Positions 1-8,675 of a stretch of 64,000 nt of DNA are shown one piece after another; within the stretch, counting starts at the first letter, position 1; each line of letters starts with the position of its first letter. The position numbers and the translations under genes are program-made. The notes beneath the pieces are model-generated. The model made no database searches. It was given only the letters and a program-made list of their open reading frames with translations, and had not been told where the DNA came from. The stretch covers positions 3,100,001 through 3,164,000 of the forward strand of contig NZ_JAKZBV010000001.1 of the NCBI RefSeq assembly GCF_022539255.1, written 5' to 3'. This stretch comes from Sinomonas terrae. GTDB lineage: Bacteria; Actinomycetota; Actinomycetes; Actinomycetales; Micrococcaceae.

Positions 1-198
1 CTGACGGCCCAGCGCAACGGCGTAACGACTGTGAACGAAACCGTCGTCGAGCACGTCAAGCAGACCGGCGACCGGCTCCTCGAGACGTCCCAGATCATCG
101 CCCGCGCCGTCGAAGAAGGCCGCACGGCCGTCCTCGGCGTTTGCTACCACCTGGACGAGGGCAAGGCCGAGCTCGTTTCGGGCCTCGGCAACGTCTGA
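1..198 (+). CDS. Beta-carbonic anhydrase, C-terminal fragment
   Basis: The reading frame is open from the first base of the window and stops at TGA 196-198, giving 65 residues. The tail contains ARAVEEGRTAVLGVCYHLDEG, which resembles the last strand and helix of beta-class carbonic anhydrases, where a 'GVxYxLxxG' strand closes the fold. These enzymes interconvert carbon dioxide and bicarbonate with a zinc ion. The zinc ligands lie upstream of the window and cannot be checked, so the call rests on the C-terminal pattern alone. The next gene, fumC, starts 76 bases downstream on the same strand. Confidence 0.6.
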   Translation: MTAQRNGVTTVNETVVEHVKQTGDRLLETSQIIARAVEEGRTAVLGVCYHLDEGKAELVSGLGNV

Positions 199-274
199 CC
201 GGGCCCAGGGCCTCGGACTCGCGTGGCGAAAGCCGGTTCGGAACGGTCCCTTCCGGGGGTCTAGTCTGGGTGCC

Positions 275-1708
275 ATGACTGACTCTGCCGTGCAGGATTC
301 TGCCGAATACCGGATCGAACACGACACGATGGGCGAAGTGCGGGTGCCCGCGGCCGCTCTGTACCGCGCCCAGACGCAGCGCGCCGTGGAGAACTTCCCG
401 ATCTCGGGCAAGACCCTCGAGCGCAAGCACATCGAGGCCCTCGCCCGGGTCAAGAAGGCCGCGGCCCGCGCCAATGAGGATCTCGGCGTGATCGACGGAG
501 ATCTCGCCGACGCCATCGCTGAAGCCGCGGACCGTGTGGCTGCGGGGGAATTCGACGACCACTTCCCGATCGACGTGTTCCAGACTGGCTCTGGGACCTC
601 CTCGAACATGAACATGAACGAGGTCCTCGCTGAGCTCGCGAGCCGCGCGCTCCAGGAGAAGGGCGTGGACAAGGTCGTTCATCCGAACGACCACGTCAAC
701 GCGTCGCAGTCCTCGAACGACGTCTTCCCGACGTCGGTTCACGTTGCCGCGACCAACGCCCTGCTCAACGATCTCGTCCCGGCCCTGACCCACCTCGCTG
801 CCGCCCTCGGCCGCAAGGCCGAAGAGTTCAAGGACGTCGTGAAGTCGGGCCGTACCCACCTCATGGACGCCACGCCCGTGACCCTCGGCCAGGAGTTCTC
901 CGGCTACGAGGCCCAGGTCCGCTACGGCATCGAGCGTATCGAGGCCTCGCTTCCCCGGGTCGCGGAGGTTCCACTCGGCGGCACCGCGGTCGGCACGGGC
1001 ATCAACACGCCCGCGGGCTTCCCGCAGCGCGTCATCAAGCTCCTCGCCCAGGACACGGCGCTCCCGATCACGGAGGCCCGGAACCACTTCGAGGCGCAGG
1101 CGAACCGCGACGGTCTCATCGAGGCGTCGGGCCAGCTCCGCAACATCGCCTACTCGATCATGAAGATCTCGAACGACCTGCGCTGGATGGGCTCTGGCCC
1201 CAACACGGGCCTCGGCGAGATCGCGATCCCGGACCTGCAGCCCGGTTCGTCGATCATGCCGGGCAAGGTCAACCCGGTCATCTGCGAGGCCGCGATCATG
1301 GTCGCCGCCCAGGTCATCGGCAATGACACGACCATCGCCCTGTCCTCTACCAATGGCGCCTTCGAGCTCAACGTCGGCATCCCCGTCATGGCCGCGAACC
1401 TGCTCGAGTCGATCCGTCTGCTCGCCAACACGGCGCGCGTCATGGCGGACAAGATGGTCGACGGCATCACCGCGAACGTCGAGCGGGCCCGCTTCCTCGC
1501 GGAGGCCTCGCCGTCGATCGTGACCCCGTTGAACAAGTACATCGGCTACGAGAACGCCGCCGCGATCGCCAAGAAGGCCGTCAAGGAGGGCCTCACCATC
1601 CGTGAGGCGACTCTTGCCCTCGGCTTCGTGGAGCGCGGCGAACTTACGGAAGAGCAGCTCGACAAGGCTCTCGACGTCACCACCATGACGGGCCAGGCGA
1701 AGGCGTAG
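275..1708 (+). CDS. fumC: Class II fumarate hydratase
   Basis: This 477-residue protein is a cytoplasmic TCA-cycle enzyme that converts fumarate to malate without an iron-sulfur cluster. The fumarase/aspartase signature GSSIMPGKVNPV lies near residue 327. The upstream substrate-loop motifs TGSGTSSNMNMNEV (near 108) and the SGRTHLMDATPVTLGQE block (near 190) are intact. Length fits class II enzymes (about 460-475), with a short N-terminal extension. ATG 275 is the start that keeps the conserved EHDTMGEVRVP opening. It could only be confused with aspartase or argininosuccinate lyase, but the motif set favours fumarase. Confidence 0.95.
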   Translation: MTDSAVQDSAEYRIEHDTMGEVRVPAAALYRAQTQRAVENFPISGKTLERKHIEALARVKKAAARANEDLGVIDGDLADAIAEAADRVAAGEFDDHFPIDVFQTGSGTSSNMNMNEVLAELASRALQEKGVDKVVHPNDHVNASQSSNDVFPTSVHVAATNALLNDLVPALTHLAAALGRKAEEFKDVVKSGRTHLMDATPVTLGQEFSGYEAQVRYGIERIEASLPRVAEVPLGGTAVGTGINTPAGFPQRVIKLLAQDTALPITEARNHFEAQANRDGLIEASGQLRNIAYSIMKISNDLRWMGSGPNTGLGEIAIPDLQPGSSIMPGKVNPVICEAAIMVAAQVIGNDTTIALSSTNGAFELNVGIPVMAANLLESIRLLANTARVMADKMVDGITANVERARFLAEASPSIVTPLNKYIGYENAAAIAKKAVKEGLTIREATLALGFVERGELTEEQLDKALDVTTMTGQAKA

Positions 1709-1817
1709 TCCCCCCTCTCAGCCCGGGCTGAACGAGGCAATGCGTCGGCGGGCGTCGCCGGGGATCATCTCCCCCGCGCGGCGCCCGCCGTCGTCGTTCG
1801 CAGGTACTCTTGAGCCC

Positions 1818-2300
1818 GTGCCCACCCCTGATTTCATCTTGGCCTTGCGTGACATGATCGGCGTCCACCCGCTCTGGCTGCCAGGCGTCAAGGCGGTCGT
1901 CACGGACGACGGCGGGCGGCTGCTCCTCGTGCGCCGCGCCGACAACGGCCGCTGGACTGTTCCCGCGGGCATCATCGAGCCGGGTGAAGAACCCGCGATG
2001 ACAGCGGTCCGCGAAGTGTTCGAGGAGACAGGCGTTCACGTGCGGGTCAGTCATCTCGCCGGCGTAGGGACCACAGCTCCGGTCGTCTACCCGAACGGCG
2101 ATCACGCCCAGTACCTCGACGTCGTGATGGCGTGCGACTACGTGGGAGGCGAGGCCTGCGTCAACGACGACGAGAACCTCGAGGTCCGCTGGTTCGAGGC
2201 CAACGCGCTCCCCGAACTGCCACCGCTGCACCGCCGCGCCATCGAATGGGCGCTCGATCCAACGCGCGGGGCGCACTTCGTCGCACCCGCCGGAAGGTGA
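1818..2300 (+). CDS. Nudix hydrolase
   Basis: A Nudix-family pyrophosphohydrolase of 160 residues that should cleave a nucleoside diphosphate linked to another moiety; the substrate cannot be read from sequence. The Nudix box GxxxxxExxxxxxxREUxEExGU is complete, running from GIIEPGEEPAMTAVREVFEETGV near residue 54, with the metal-binding glutamates present. An open frame extends upstream to 1740, but GTG 1818 gives the usual N-terminus (MPTPDFILALRDMIG) and removes a basic, low-complexity leader. It converges with the prepilin peptidase-like gene on the other strand, 59 bases away. Confidence 0.85.
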   Translation: MPTPDFILALRDMIGVHPLWLPGVKAVVTDDGGRLLLVRRADNGRWTVPAGIIEPGEEPAMTAVREVFEETGVHVRVSHLAGVGTTAPVVYPNGDHAQYLDVVMACDYVGGEACVNDDENLEVRWFEANALPELPPLHRRAIEWALDPTRGAHFVAPAGR

Positions 2301-2359
2301 CCCCAATCCCCCACGCAGCCGCGCGCCCACGCCCTCGCGCAGAGGTGATTATTGAACCC

Positions 2360-2878
2360 TTAGGCGGGCAGAAGGAGCGCCAAGGCGGCGCCGACGAGCA
2401 TGAACGGGCCGAACGGGATCGCGGTCTTGCCGGTTGCCCGACGGAGCACAATGAGCACAACGCCGTAGAGTCCCCCGAGCAGGAACGCGGCGGCCGTGCC
2501 CCACAGGAGATGCTCCCAGCTGAGGAATCCGAGGTAGAGGCCGAGAACACCGGCGAGCTTGACGTCGCCGAAGCCCATTCCGGCCGGATAGACGACGCGG
2601 AGCACGAAATAGACGGCCCACAGAACGGCGCCCGAGCCTAGGACCCGCAGGATAGCCCCGACGTCGAAAGCCACCCCCGCTGAACCGATCGCGGCGGCGA
2701 GGGCCAGCGGGAGGGCCGCCCAATAGCTCGGCAGCACGATCCGGTTCGGCAGGAGATGGCTGCGAATGTCGATCACGGCGAGCCGCGCCGCCATCCAGAC
2801 AAAATAGGCGAGGCACGCGACGACGAGCCAGAACGCGACCGGGCTCGTCTGCCAGAGCTCGGGGAGTCGGAGGGTCAC
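2360..2878 (-). CDS. Prepilin peptidase-like A24 aspartic protease
   Basis: A small integral-membrane protein (172 residues) of the type IV prepilin peptidase A24 family, with several hydrophobic helices. The two catalytic aspartates are visible: D37 in the VIDIRSHLLPN block and D105 in the GMGFGDVKLAG block, the GxGD signature. It lacks the N-terminal cysteine methylase domain of full-length PilD, so it is of the short CpaA/TadV type that processes Flp/Tad pilins. No pilus genes are in the window, so its substrate lies elsewhere or is unknown. Confidence 0.85.
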   Translation of the reverse strand: MTLRLPELWQTSPVAFWLVVACLAYFVWMAARLAVIDIRSHLLPNRIVLPSYWAALPLALAAAIGSAGVAFDVGAILRVLGSGAVLWAVYFVLRVVYPAGMGFGDVKLAGVLGLYLGFLSWEHLLWGTAAAFLLGGLYGVVLIVLRRATGKTAIPFGPFMLVGAALALLLPA

Positions 2879-2941
2879 CCTTGGACCCTATCCGACGACT
2901 CCCCTCACTCCGTGGCAATCGGCGGCGGCCGCCAGACGCCC

Positions 2942-4276
2942 CTAGATCTCGGCCCGCTCGAGCAGCTCAGTCACGAGGGCGGCGATGGGCGAGCGCTCCG
3001 AGCGCGTGAGCGTCACGTGGGCGAAGAGCGGGTGGCCTTTGAGCGTCTCGACGACTGCCGCGATTCCGTCATGCCGGCCCACCCGAAGGTTGTCGCGCTG
3101 TGCGACGTCGTGCGTGAGGACGATCTTCGAGTTCTGGCCGATGCGGCTCATGACCGTGAGCAGGACGTTCTTCTCGAGGGACTGCGCCTCGTCCACGATG
3201 ACGAACGAATCATGGAGCGACCGTCCGCGGATGTGGGTGAGCGGGAGGACCTCGAGCATCCCGCGGTCCATGACCTCGTCAATGACGGCAGGGCTTGTCA
3301 CGGCGCCGAGCGTGTCGAAGACGGCCTGGCCCCAAGGATTCATCTTCTCGGCCTCGGTGCCGGGCAGATAGCCCAGTTCCTGTCCGCCGACCGCGAAGAG
3401 CGGCCTGAACACGACCACCTTCTTGTGCTCACGACGCTCCATCACGGCTTCGAGGCCCGCGCACAGCGCGAGAGCCGATTTGCCAGTGCCCGCCTTTCCG
3501 CCGAGGGAGACGATCCCCACGGCGGGATCCATGAGGAGGTCGATCGCGAGCCTCTGTTCCGCCGAACGGCCGTGGAGGCCGAACACGTCACGGTCGCCGC
3601 GGACGAGGCGAACCTGCTTGTCCGCGCCCACCCGCCCGAGGGCCGAGCCGCGGGAGGACATGATGACGAGCCCTGTGTTGACCGGCATCTCCGCCGCTTC
3701 CGGCAGGAAGACGGGCTCGTGACCGTACAGGGCCGAGACCTCAGCGTCGCCCGCATCGATCTCTGCAACTCCGGTCCACCCCGAGTCGACGATCTGCTCG
3801 TTGCGGTACTCATCCGCGTCGAGCTGCATCGCAGACGCCTTGACGCGCATCGGAAGGTCCTTCGAGACGACCGTGACGGAGCGCCCCTCGTTGGCGAGGT
3901 TCTTTGCCACAGCGAGGATCCGCGCGTCGTTGTCGCCACTGCGGAAGCCCGCAGGCAGGACCTCTGCCGAAATGTGGTTGAGTTCGACGACGAGCGTCCC
4001 ACCCTGCGTTCCGAGGGGGATCGGGCTCCCAAGGCTCCCGTGTTCGAGGCGCAGATCATCGAGCAGGCGCAGGGCCTTGCGCGCGAAGTAGCCCAGCTCG
4101 GGGTCGTGGCGTTTCGCCTCGAGTTCGGTGATCACAACAACCGGGATCACGACCTCGTGCTCGGCAAAGCGCAGCACTGCCCGCGGATCAGACAGCAGAA
4201 CGGAGGTGTCCAGTACGTACGTCCGACGCTCGGCAGCGGCGGCGTGCTCTTCGGACAGCGTTCCAGTGGTCGTCAC
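2942..4276 (-). CDS. PhoH family protein with N-terminal PIN domain
   Basis: A 444-residue PIN-PhoH fusion. An N-terminal PIN-type nuclease domain opens with YVLDTSVLLSDPRAV and carries further acidic residues (SGDNDARILAVA), and a C-terminal PhoH P-loop ATPase has Walker A GKAGTGKSALAL and Walker B FVIVDEAQ. Family members (PhoH2) are linked to ATP-dependent RNA unwinding and cleavage. GTG 4276 was chosen because the open frame upstream encodes a low-quality leader and the PIN strand then begins about 20 residues in, as in homologues. uppS lies upstream on the same strand. Confidence 0.9.
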   Translation of the reverse strand: MTTTGTLSEEHAAAAERRTYVLDTSVLLSDPRAVLRFAEHEVVIPVVVITELEAKRHDPELGYFARKALRLLDDLRLEHGSLGSPIPLGTQGGTLVVELNHISAEVLPAGFRSGDNDARILAVAKNLANEGRSVTVVSKDLPMRVKASAMQLDADEYRNEQIVDSGWTGVAEIDAGDAEVSALYGHEPVFLPEAAEMPVNTGLVIMSSRGSALGRVGADKQVRLVRGDRDVFGLHGRSAEQRLAIDLLMDPAVGIVSLGGKAGTGKSALALCAGLEAVMERREHKKVVVFRPLFAVGGQELGYLPGTEAEKMNPWGQAVFDTLGAVTSPAVIDEVMDRGMLEVLPLTHIRGRSLHDSFVIVDEAQSLEKNVLLTVMSRIGQNSKIVLTHDVAQRDNLRVGRHDGIAAVVETLKGHPLFAHVTLTRSERSPIAALVTELLERAEI

Positions 4277-4519
4277 GTCGACTCCAGCCCCCAGGTTTCC
4301 CCGGCAGTCTCCAGTTCCTTCCGGCTCGGCCGCGAGGCCGGGCCGGCCTCCCGGAGCAGCTGCAAACGCAACGCCCAACTCGGCCTCCCCGCTCGGGAAG
4401 CGGATGCCCCCCGATGCCGCAACCCTACGCCGCGGGAGGTTGCCGGGAAATGAACGCGATGGGCATGTTGCCTGAATCAGGCCTCAGGCACCAACCAGAC
4501 CTCAGGCGCCAACCAAACC

Positions 4520-5278
4520 TCAGGCGCCGAAGCGGCGCTGGCGCCCTGCGTAGTCGCGCAGGGCGCGGAGGAAGTCGACCTTCCGGAAGTCCGGCCAGAG
4601 CGCCTCACAGAAGTAGAACTCGCTGTAGGCGCTCTGCCACATGAGGAAGCCGGAGAGCCTCTGCTCCCCCGACGTCCGGATTACAAGGTCCGGATCCGGC
4701 TGGCCCGCGGTGTAGAGGAACCGGGAGATGTCATCGACGTCGAGGCGTTCGGCGAGGGCCGCAATGTCCTCGCCCCGGTTGAGGGCATCCCTCAGGAGGT
4801 CACGCACTGCGTCGACGATCTCGCGGCGCCCGCCGTAGCCGACGGCGACGTTGACGTGGAGCGGCTCCGAGGGGCTCGGCTTCGCCGTCAATCGCGCAAG
4901 CCGCTCGGCAAGGTGGTCCGGAAGAAGCTCCGGGGCGCCCATGGCGTGGACGGACACGTTCGGATCGTCGTCGAGCCGGTCGAGAGTTTCGGCGATGATG
5001 TCCGTGAGCTCTGCGAGTTCCTCGCTCGAGCGGTTCATGTTGTCGGTCGAGAGCATGTAGAGGGTTACGACGCGCACGCCCAGTTCACGGCACCAGCCGA
5101 GGAATTCGTGGATCTTGTCGGCGCCAGCTCGGTGGCCCTGGGCCGTGGGCGCGTTGAACTGCCGTGCCCAACGGCGGTTGCCGTCCACCATGACCCCGAT
5201 GTGGCCGGGGATGCTCTCCGGTGTCAGGACACGCTGCAGCCGGCGCTCGTAGTAGCCGTAGAGGAAGCCGGGAAGCAT
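4520..5278 (-). CDS. uppS: Isoprenyl transferase (cis-prenyltransferase)
   Basis: A 252-residue cis-prenyl diphosphate synthase that condenses isopentenyl diphosphate onto an allylic primer for the polyprenyl carrier of cell-wall synthesis. The catalytic block HIGVMVDGNRRWARQ is near residues 26-40, with the metal-binding aspartate at D32. The other conserved blocks are TLYMLSTDNMNRS and PDLVIRTSGEQRLSGFLMWQ. Actinobacteria often carry two such enzymes, one making short Z-farnesyl diphosphate and one decaprenyl diphosphate; which this is cannot be settled here. ATG 5278 matches the family opening MLPGFLYGYYERRL; GTG 5284, two codons upstream, is an alternative. Confidence 0.9.
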   Translation of the reverse strand: MLPGFLYGYYERRLQRVLTPESIPGHIGVMVDGNRRWARQFNAPTAQGHRAGADKIHEFLGWCRELGVRVVTLYMLSTDNMNRSSEELAELTDIIAETLDRLDDDPNVSVHAMGAPELLPDHLAERLARLTAKPSPSEPLHVNVAVGYGGRREIVDAVRDLLRDALNRGEDIAALAERLDVDDISRFLYTAGQPDPDLVIRTSGEQRLSGFLMWQSAYSEFYFCEALWPDFRKVDFLRALRDYAGRQRRFGA

Positions 5279-5402
5279 GGCCACCAGCCTACCGGCAGAG
5301 CAGGGCGGGGCGGGGTTCAGACGCCGCCGAGGAGTCAGGCGCGGGACGCTGGCCCAAAATCCTACTTGAGAGTAACTTGGGCGTCTCCGGCTAGACTGAA
5401 GC

Positions 5403-6077
5403 ATGCGGCAGCACGCGGTGACCCGTGCCGAGCTCTTGGCACTCAAGCCTTCATGGCGGGGCTGGATCCACACCGTGGCAGCGCCCATCGCGCTGGTCGC
5501 CGGCATTGTTCTCGTCGCGCTCGCACCTACGGCCGACCGAAAGATCGCGTGCGCCGTCTACGCATTCACGGGCCTCGCGCTCTTCAGTATTTCGGCGATC
5601 TACCATCGCGGAAACTGGTCGCCCCGAGTCAAAACAATCCTCAAACGGATCGACCATACGAATATCGTGCTCGTCATTGCCGGCACCTATACCCCGCTCT
5701 CGTGGGTGCTCCTCCCCCGTCCGACGGCCCTCGTGCTCCTCGTCGCGGTCTGGGGCGCAGCAGCGCTCACCGTGCTCTTCCGCGTTGTCTGGGTCACCGC
5801 ACCGCGGTGGCTCTATGTGCCGATCTACGTCGCCCTCGGTTGCGCCGCATTCCTGTTCCTCCCGCAGTTCTTCGCCGCAAACGTCCCCGCGGCGATCCTC
5901 GTGTGCCTGGGCGGAGCTTTCTACATTGCGGGTGCGGTGTTCTACGGAATCCGCCGGCCCAACTTCAGCTGGCGCCACTTCGGCTTCCACGAGTTCTTCC
6001 ACGCCTTCACGGTGGCGGGCTTTGCCGTGCATTTCGTGGCCATCATGGTCGCGATACTCGGCGCTCCCGGCCTCTGA
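5403..6077 (+). CDS. Hemolysin III / PAQR-family membrane protein
   Basis: A 224-residue polytopic membrane protein with seven predicted hydrophobic segments. It has the PAQR/hemolysin III marks: an early LFSISAIYHRG with an S-x3-H-type motif, HTNIVLVIAGTYTPL in the middle, and a C-terminal GFHEFFHAFTVAGFAVHF with histidines that bind zinc in the family. The biochemical role in bacteria is unclear; the hemolysin name is historical and related proteins affect membrane homeostasis. It is divergent from uppS with 124 bases between starts and convergent with the DUF255 gene. Confidence 0.9.
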   Translation: MRQHAVTRAELLALKPSWRGWIHTVAAPIALVAGIVLVALAPTADRKIACAVYAFTGLALFSISAIYHRGNWSPRVKTILKRIDHTNIVLVIAGTYTPLSWVLLPRPTALVLLVAVWGAAALTVLFRVVWVTAPRWLYVPIYVALGCAAFLFLPQFFAANVPAAILVCLGGAFYIAGAVFYGIRRPNFSWRHFGFHEFFHAFTVAGFAVHFVAIMVAILGAPGL

Positions 6078-6083
6078 CCGGAG

Positions 6084-8192
6084 TCATCCTCCCGCCCGCA
6101 GCTGCTCGCCCAGTTCCTCGGGTGTCCCGACCGGCAGCCGGCATGCGAAGTCGCGGCACACGTAGGCGAGCGGCGACCCGTCCGGGCCTGAAGGGCGGTC
6201 GGCAAGCAGGGGAACCTTTCCGTCTGCGGCTTCGGCATCCGCTACGGCAACGACCCGCCCTGCGCTGGGTGCTGCCAGCGCTGCCGCGAGCAGACGACGG
6301 CGGTTCTCCCCCGGGCGGCCCACCACGGCGATCTCGAGTGGGCCCGCGAGCGAGGCTTCGCCGACGGCCAGGAGCCATCCGGCGACCCGAGGTCCTTGGG
6401 CCAGCACACGCGGGAGTCCTGCAAGGATCGACGATGCAAGCGCGCGATCCTCGAGGGAGCCGCTGTAGGCGGCGTGGGTGAGCAGGACGCCCGCGAGCAG
6501 GGAGGCGCCGCTCGGCGTCTCGGTGTCGTGGGGGTCGAGAGTGCGGGCTCCTGCAAGGGCCGACCGAACGCCGGCGGAAGCTTCTCTGGGGGCGACTGCT
6601 TCGTCCGAGAGCAGTCCGTCCGCGACGAAGCGCTGCGTGGCTGCCTCGAGAAGCTCCTCGGCCCACGCGTACCACCGTTCTTCCCCGGTCGCCGCGTACA
6701 GGCTGAATGCGCCCTCAGCACAACCGGCGTAGTCCGCGAGGAGACCTTCGATCCCCGCTCCCGACCCGGCGTGAGAGACGCGGAGGAGTCGCTCTCCGTC
6801 CCAGTGCACCGTTGCGAGGAGCTCGGCGGCGCGCTGTGCCGCGTCGAGCAGCTCGGGCCTCTCGAGTGCCCACGCTGCGTCTGCGAGGGCGGCAACGGCG
6901 AGGCCGTTCCAGCCCGCGACCACCTTGTCATCGCGTCCCGGTGGCGTGCGCCGTGCTCGCGCGACGACGAGCGCAGCCCTGTGGCGTTCAAGGAGTTCGC
7001 GTTCGGCCGTGTCGAGGGCGCGGCCTGCGTGAAGGGGCCCGGCGTGGTCCGAGTGCTCCCCCATGGGCAGGCCGAAGACCGCGGCGAGGCGTGCGGCGTC
7101 GGCCGCGTTCTCCTGGCCCAACGCCTCGGCGAGCTCTCGGCGGGTCCACACGTAGTAGCCGCCCTCGACGCTGCGGCCGTCACGCTCGGAGTCCGCGTCG
7201 AGCGACGACGCGAAGCCGCCCTCGGGAAGGCCGAGCTCACGGACGAGCCACTCCGCGGTGAGGACGGCGGCGTGGTGGGCCTCGTCTCGGGGAAACTCGT
7301 CCGAGCCGCCGAGCCATACCCAGTGCGCGAGGACCCGCAGGAGTTGGGCGTTGTCGTAGAGCATCTTCTCGTAGTGCGGCAGCGACCAGTCGGCCGTCAC
7401 GGAATACCTGGCGAACCCTCCCCCGAGGGCGTCGAAGAGCGCCGAACGGCACATGCCAGCGAGAGTCCGGCCCGCAACAGCACGCGCAGCCTCCGCGGTG
7501 CCACCTCCCGAGGATGCCGCCGAGGCGTGGCGGATGAGAAATTCGAGAACGGGCGACGGCGGGAACTTGGGGGCGCCGCCGAAGCCACCGTTTTCGGGGT
7601 CCTCGCCGCGGACCAGCGCGGCGACGGCGTCGTCGAGGGCCTGGGACTCGACGGCAAGGGCGGGTGCCTTGACGTCGAGCAGGTGGGCGGAGAACACGCC
7701 TCCGAGCCCCTCGGCGAGTGCGGCGGCCTGCTGTTCGACCGCCTCGCGCCGCTCTGTCCACGCCTCCCACACAGCGTCAAGGATCTGGCGGAAGCTCGGG
7801 CGCCCGGGGTACGGGAGGGGTGGGAAATAGGTGCCGGCGTAGAACGCGCGGCCGTCCGGGAGGGCAAAGATGCTCAGCGGCCAGCCGCCTTGGCCGCTCA
7901 TGGCCTGGCACGCCGCCATGTAGACGGCATCGACGTCGGGGCGCTCCTCGCGGTCGACCTTGATGCTCACGAAGCGTTCGTTGAGCACCTCGGCTGTCGC
8001 CCGATCCTCGAAGGACTCATGGGCCATAACGTGGCACCAGTGGCACGCGGCGTAGCCGATGGAGATGAAGACCGGGACGCCGCGCCGCGCGGCTTCGGCA
8101 AGGGCCTCGTCGCCGTAGTGCTGCCAGTCCACGGGATTCGCCGCGTGCTGCCGGAGGTAGGCCGAGGGGCTCCCTGCAAGTCTGTTCGCCAT
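6084..8192 (-). CDS. Thioredoxin-domain protein, DUF255/YyaL (SPATA20) family
   Basis: A 702-residue protein of the DUF255 family: an N-terminal thioredoxin-like fold followed by a long alpha/alpha-barrel region resembling N-acylglucosamine 2-epimerases. The opening MANRLAGSPSAYLRQHAANP and YAACHWCHVMAHESFED are diagnostic; the latter holds a CHWC redox-type motif near residues 51-54. The enzymatic role is not established in bacteria. ATG 8192 was preferred over the 12-residue extension to 8228 because MANRLA is the normal family start. It converges with the hemolysin III gene. Confidence 0.9.
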   Translation of the reverse strand: MANRLAGSPSAYLRQHAANPVDWQHYGDEALAEAARRGVPVFISIGYAACHWCHVMAHESFEDRATAEVLNERFVSIKVDREERPDVDAVYMAACQAMSGQGGWPLSIFALPDGRAFYAGTYFPPLPYPGRPSFRQILDAVWEAWTERREAVEQQAAALAEGLGGVFSAHLLDVKAPALAVESQALDDAVAALVRGEDPENGGFGGAPKFPPSPVLEFLIRHASAASSGGGTAEAARAVAGRTLAGMCRSALFDALGGGFARYSVTADWSLPHYEKMLYDNAQLLRVLAHWVWLGGSDEFPRDEAHHAAVLTAEWLVRELGLPEGGFASSLDADSERDGRSVEGGYYVWTRRELAEALGQENAADAARLAAVFGLPMGEHSDHAGPLHAGRALDTAERELLERHRAALVVARARRTPPGRDDKVVAGWNGLAVAALADAAWALERPELLDAAQRAAELLATVHWDGERLLRVSHAGSGAGIEGLLADYAGCAEGAFSLYAATGEERWYAWAEELLEAATQRFVADGLLSDEAVAPREASAGVRSALAGARTLDPHDTETPSGASLLAGVLLTHAAYSGSLEDRALASSILAGLPRVLAQGPRVAGWLLAVGEASLAGPLEIAVVGRPGENRRRLLAAALAAPSAGRVVAVADAEAADGKVPLLADRPSGPDGSPLAYVCRDFACRLPVGTPEELGEQLRAGG

Positions 8193-8248
8193 ACCTTCGA
8201 GTCTCCCCCGGAACCGCCCGGGGTACACACTGCGGTATGGAAGAGGGG

Positions 8249-8653
8249 CTAGCGCGTGGCCTTGGGGCCTCGGCTGCGAGAGGGCTGGTCTTGGGGTGAC
8301 TCGTCTGCAGGCGTGCCGTCACCGGAAGCGTCGACGGAAGGGCCGGACGGGGAAGCGTCCAACGAGGAAGGGCCGGACGAGGAAGCGCCGTCGGCCACGA
8401 CTTCGTCGGCGTCCTCACGGACCTCGGGCGCCTCGCCAGCGGCACGCTCTTCCTCGACCTGGCTCCGGTAGCGGACGCGGCGGAGACGGCGCACCATGTC
8501 GACGATCAGCAAGAGCATGAGGACGACGATGAACGCCGTCGAGAGGAATCCCCAGATTCCGGGGGTGATCTGGTCATCGGTCAGGCCCGGGCGGAGCGTC
8601 CCCGAATCAGTCGGGTTGGGCGTGGCGGCGAGGGCCAGGAACAGAGAATGCAC
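8249..8653 (-). CDS. Small single-pass membrane protein, unknown function
   Basis: A 134-residue protein with one strong transmembrane helix (GFLSTAFIVVLMLLLIVDMV, residues about 34-53), followed by a basic stop-transfer stretch RRLRRVRYRSQ. The C-terminal half is acidic then serine/proline rich and low in complexity, and probably cytoplasmic and disordered. No catalytic motif is visible. It sits between the DUF255 gene and mca on the same strand, a placement I recall for Arthrobacter relatives. Function unknown. Confidence 0.75.
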   Translation of the reverse strand: MHSLFLALAATPNPTDSGTLRPGLTDDQITPGIWGFLSTAFIVVLMLLLIVDMVRRLRRVRYRSQVEEERAAGEAPEVREDADEVVADGASSSGPSSLDASPSGPSVDASGDGTPADESPQDQPSRSRGPKATR

Positions 8654-8675
8654 CCAACAATCTTAGCGTGCCAAA

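Noticed and set aside
6396..8252. 618-residue plus-strand frame opposite the DUF255 gene
   Set aside because: Shadow of a clear gene; no motif.
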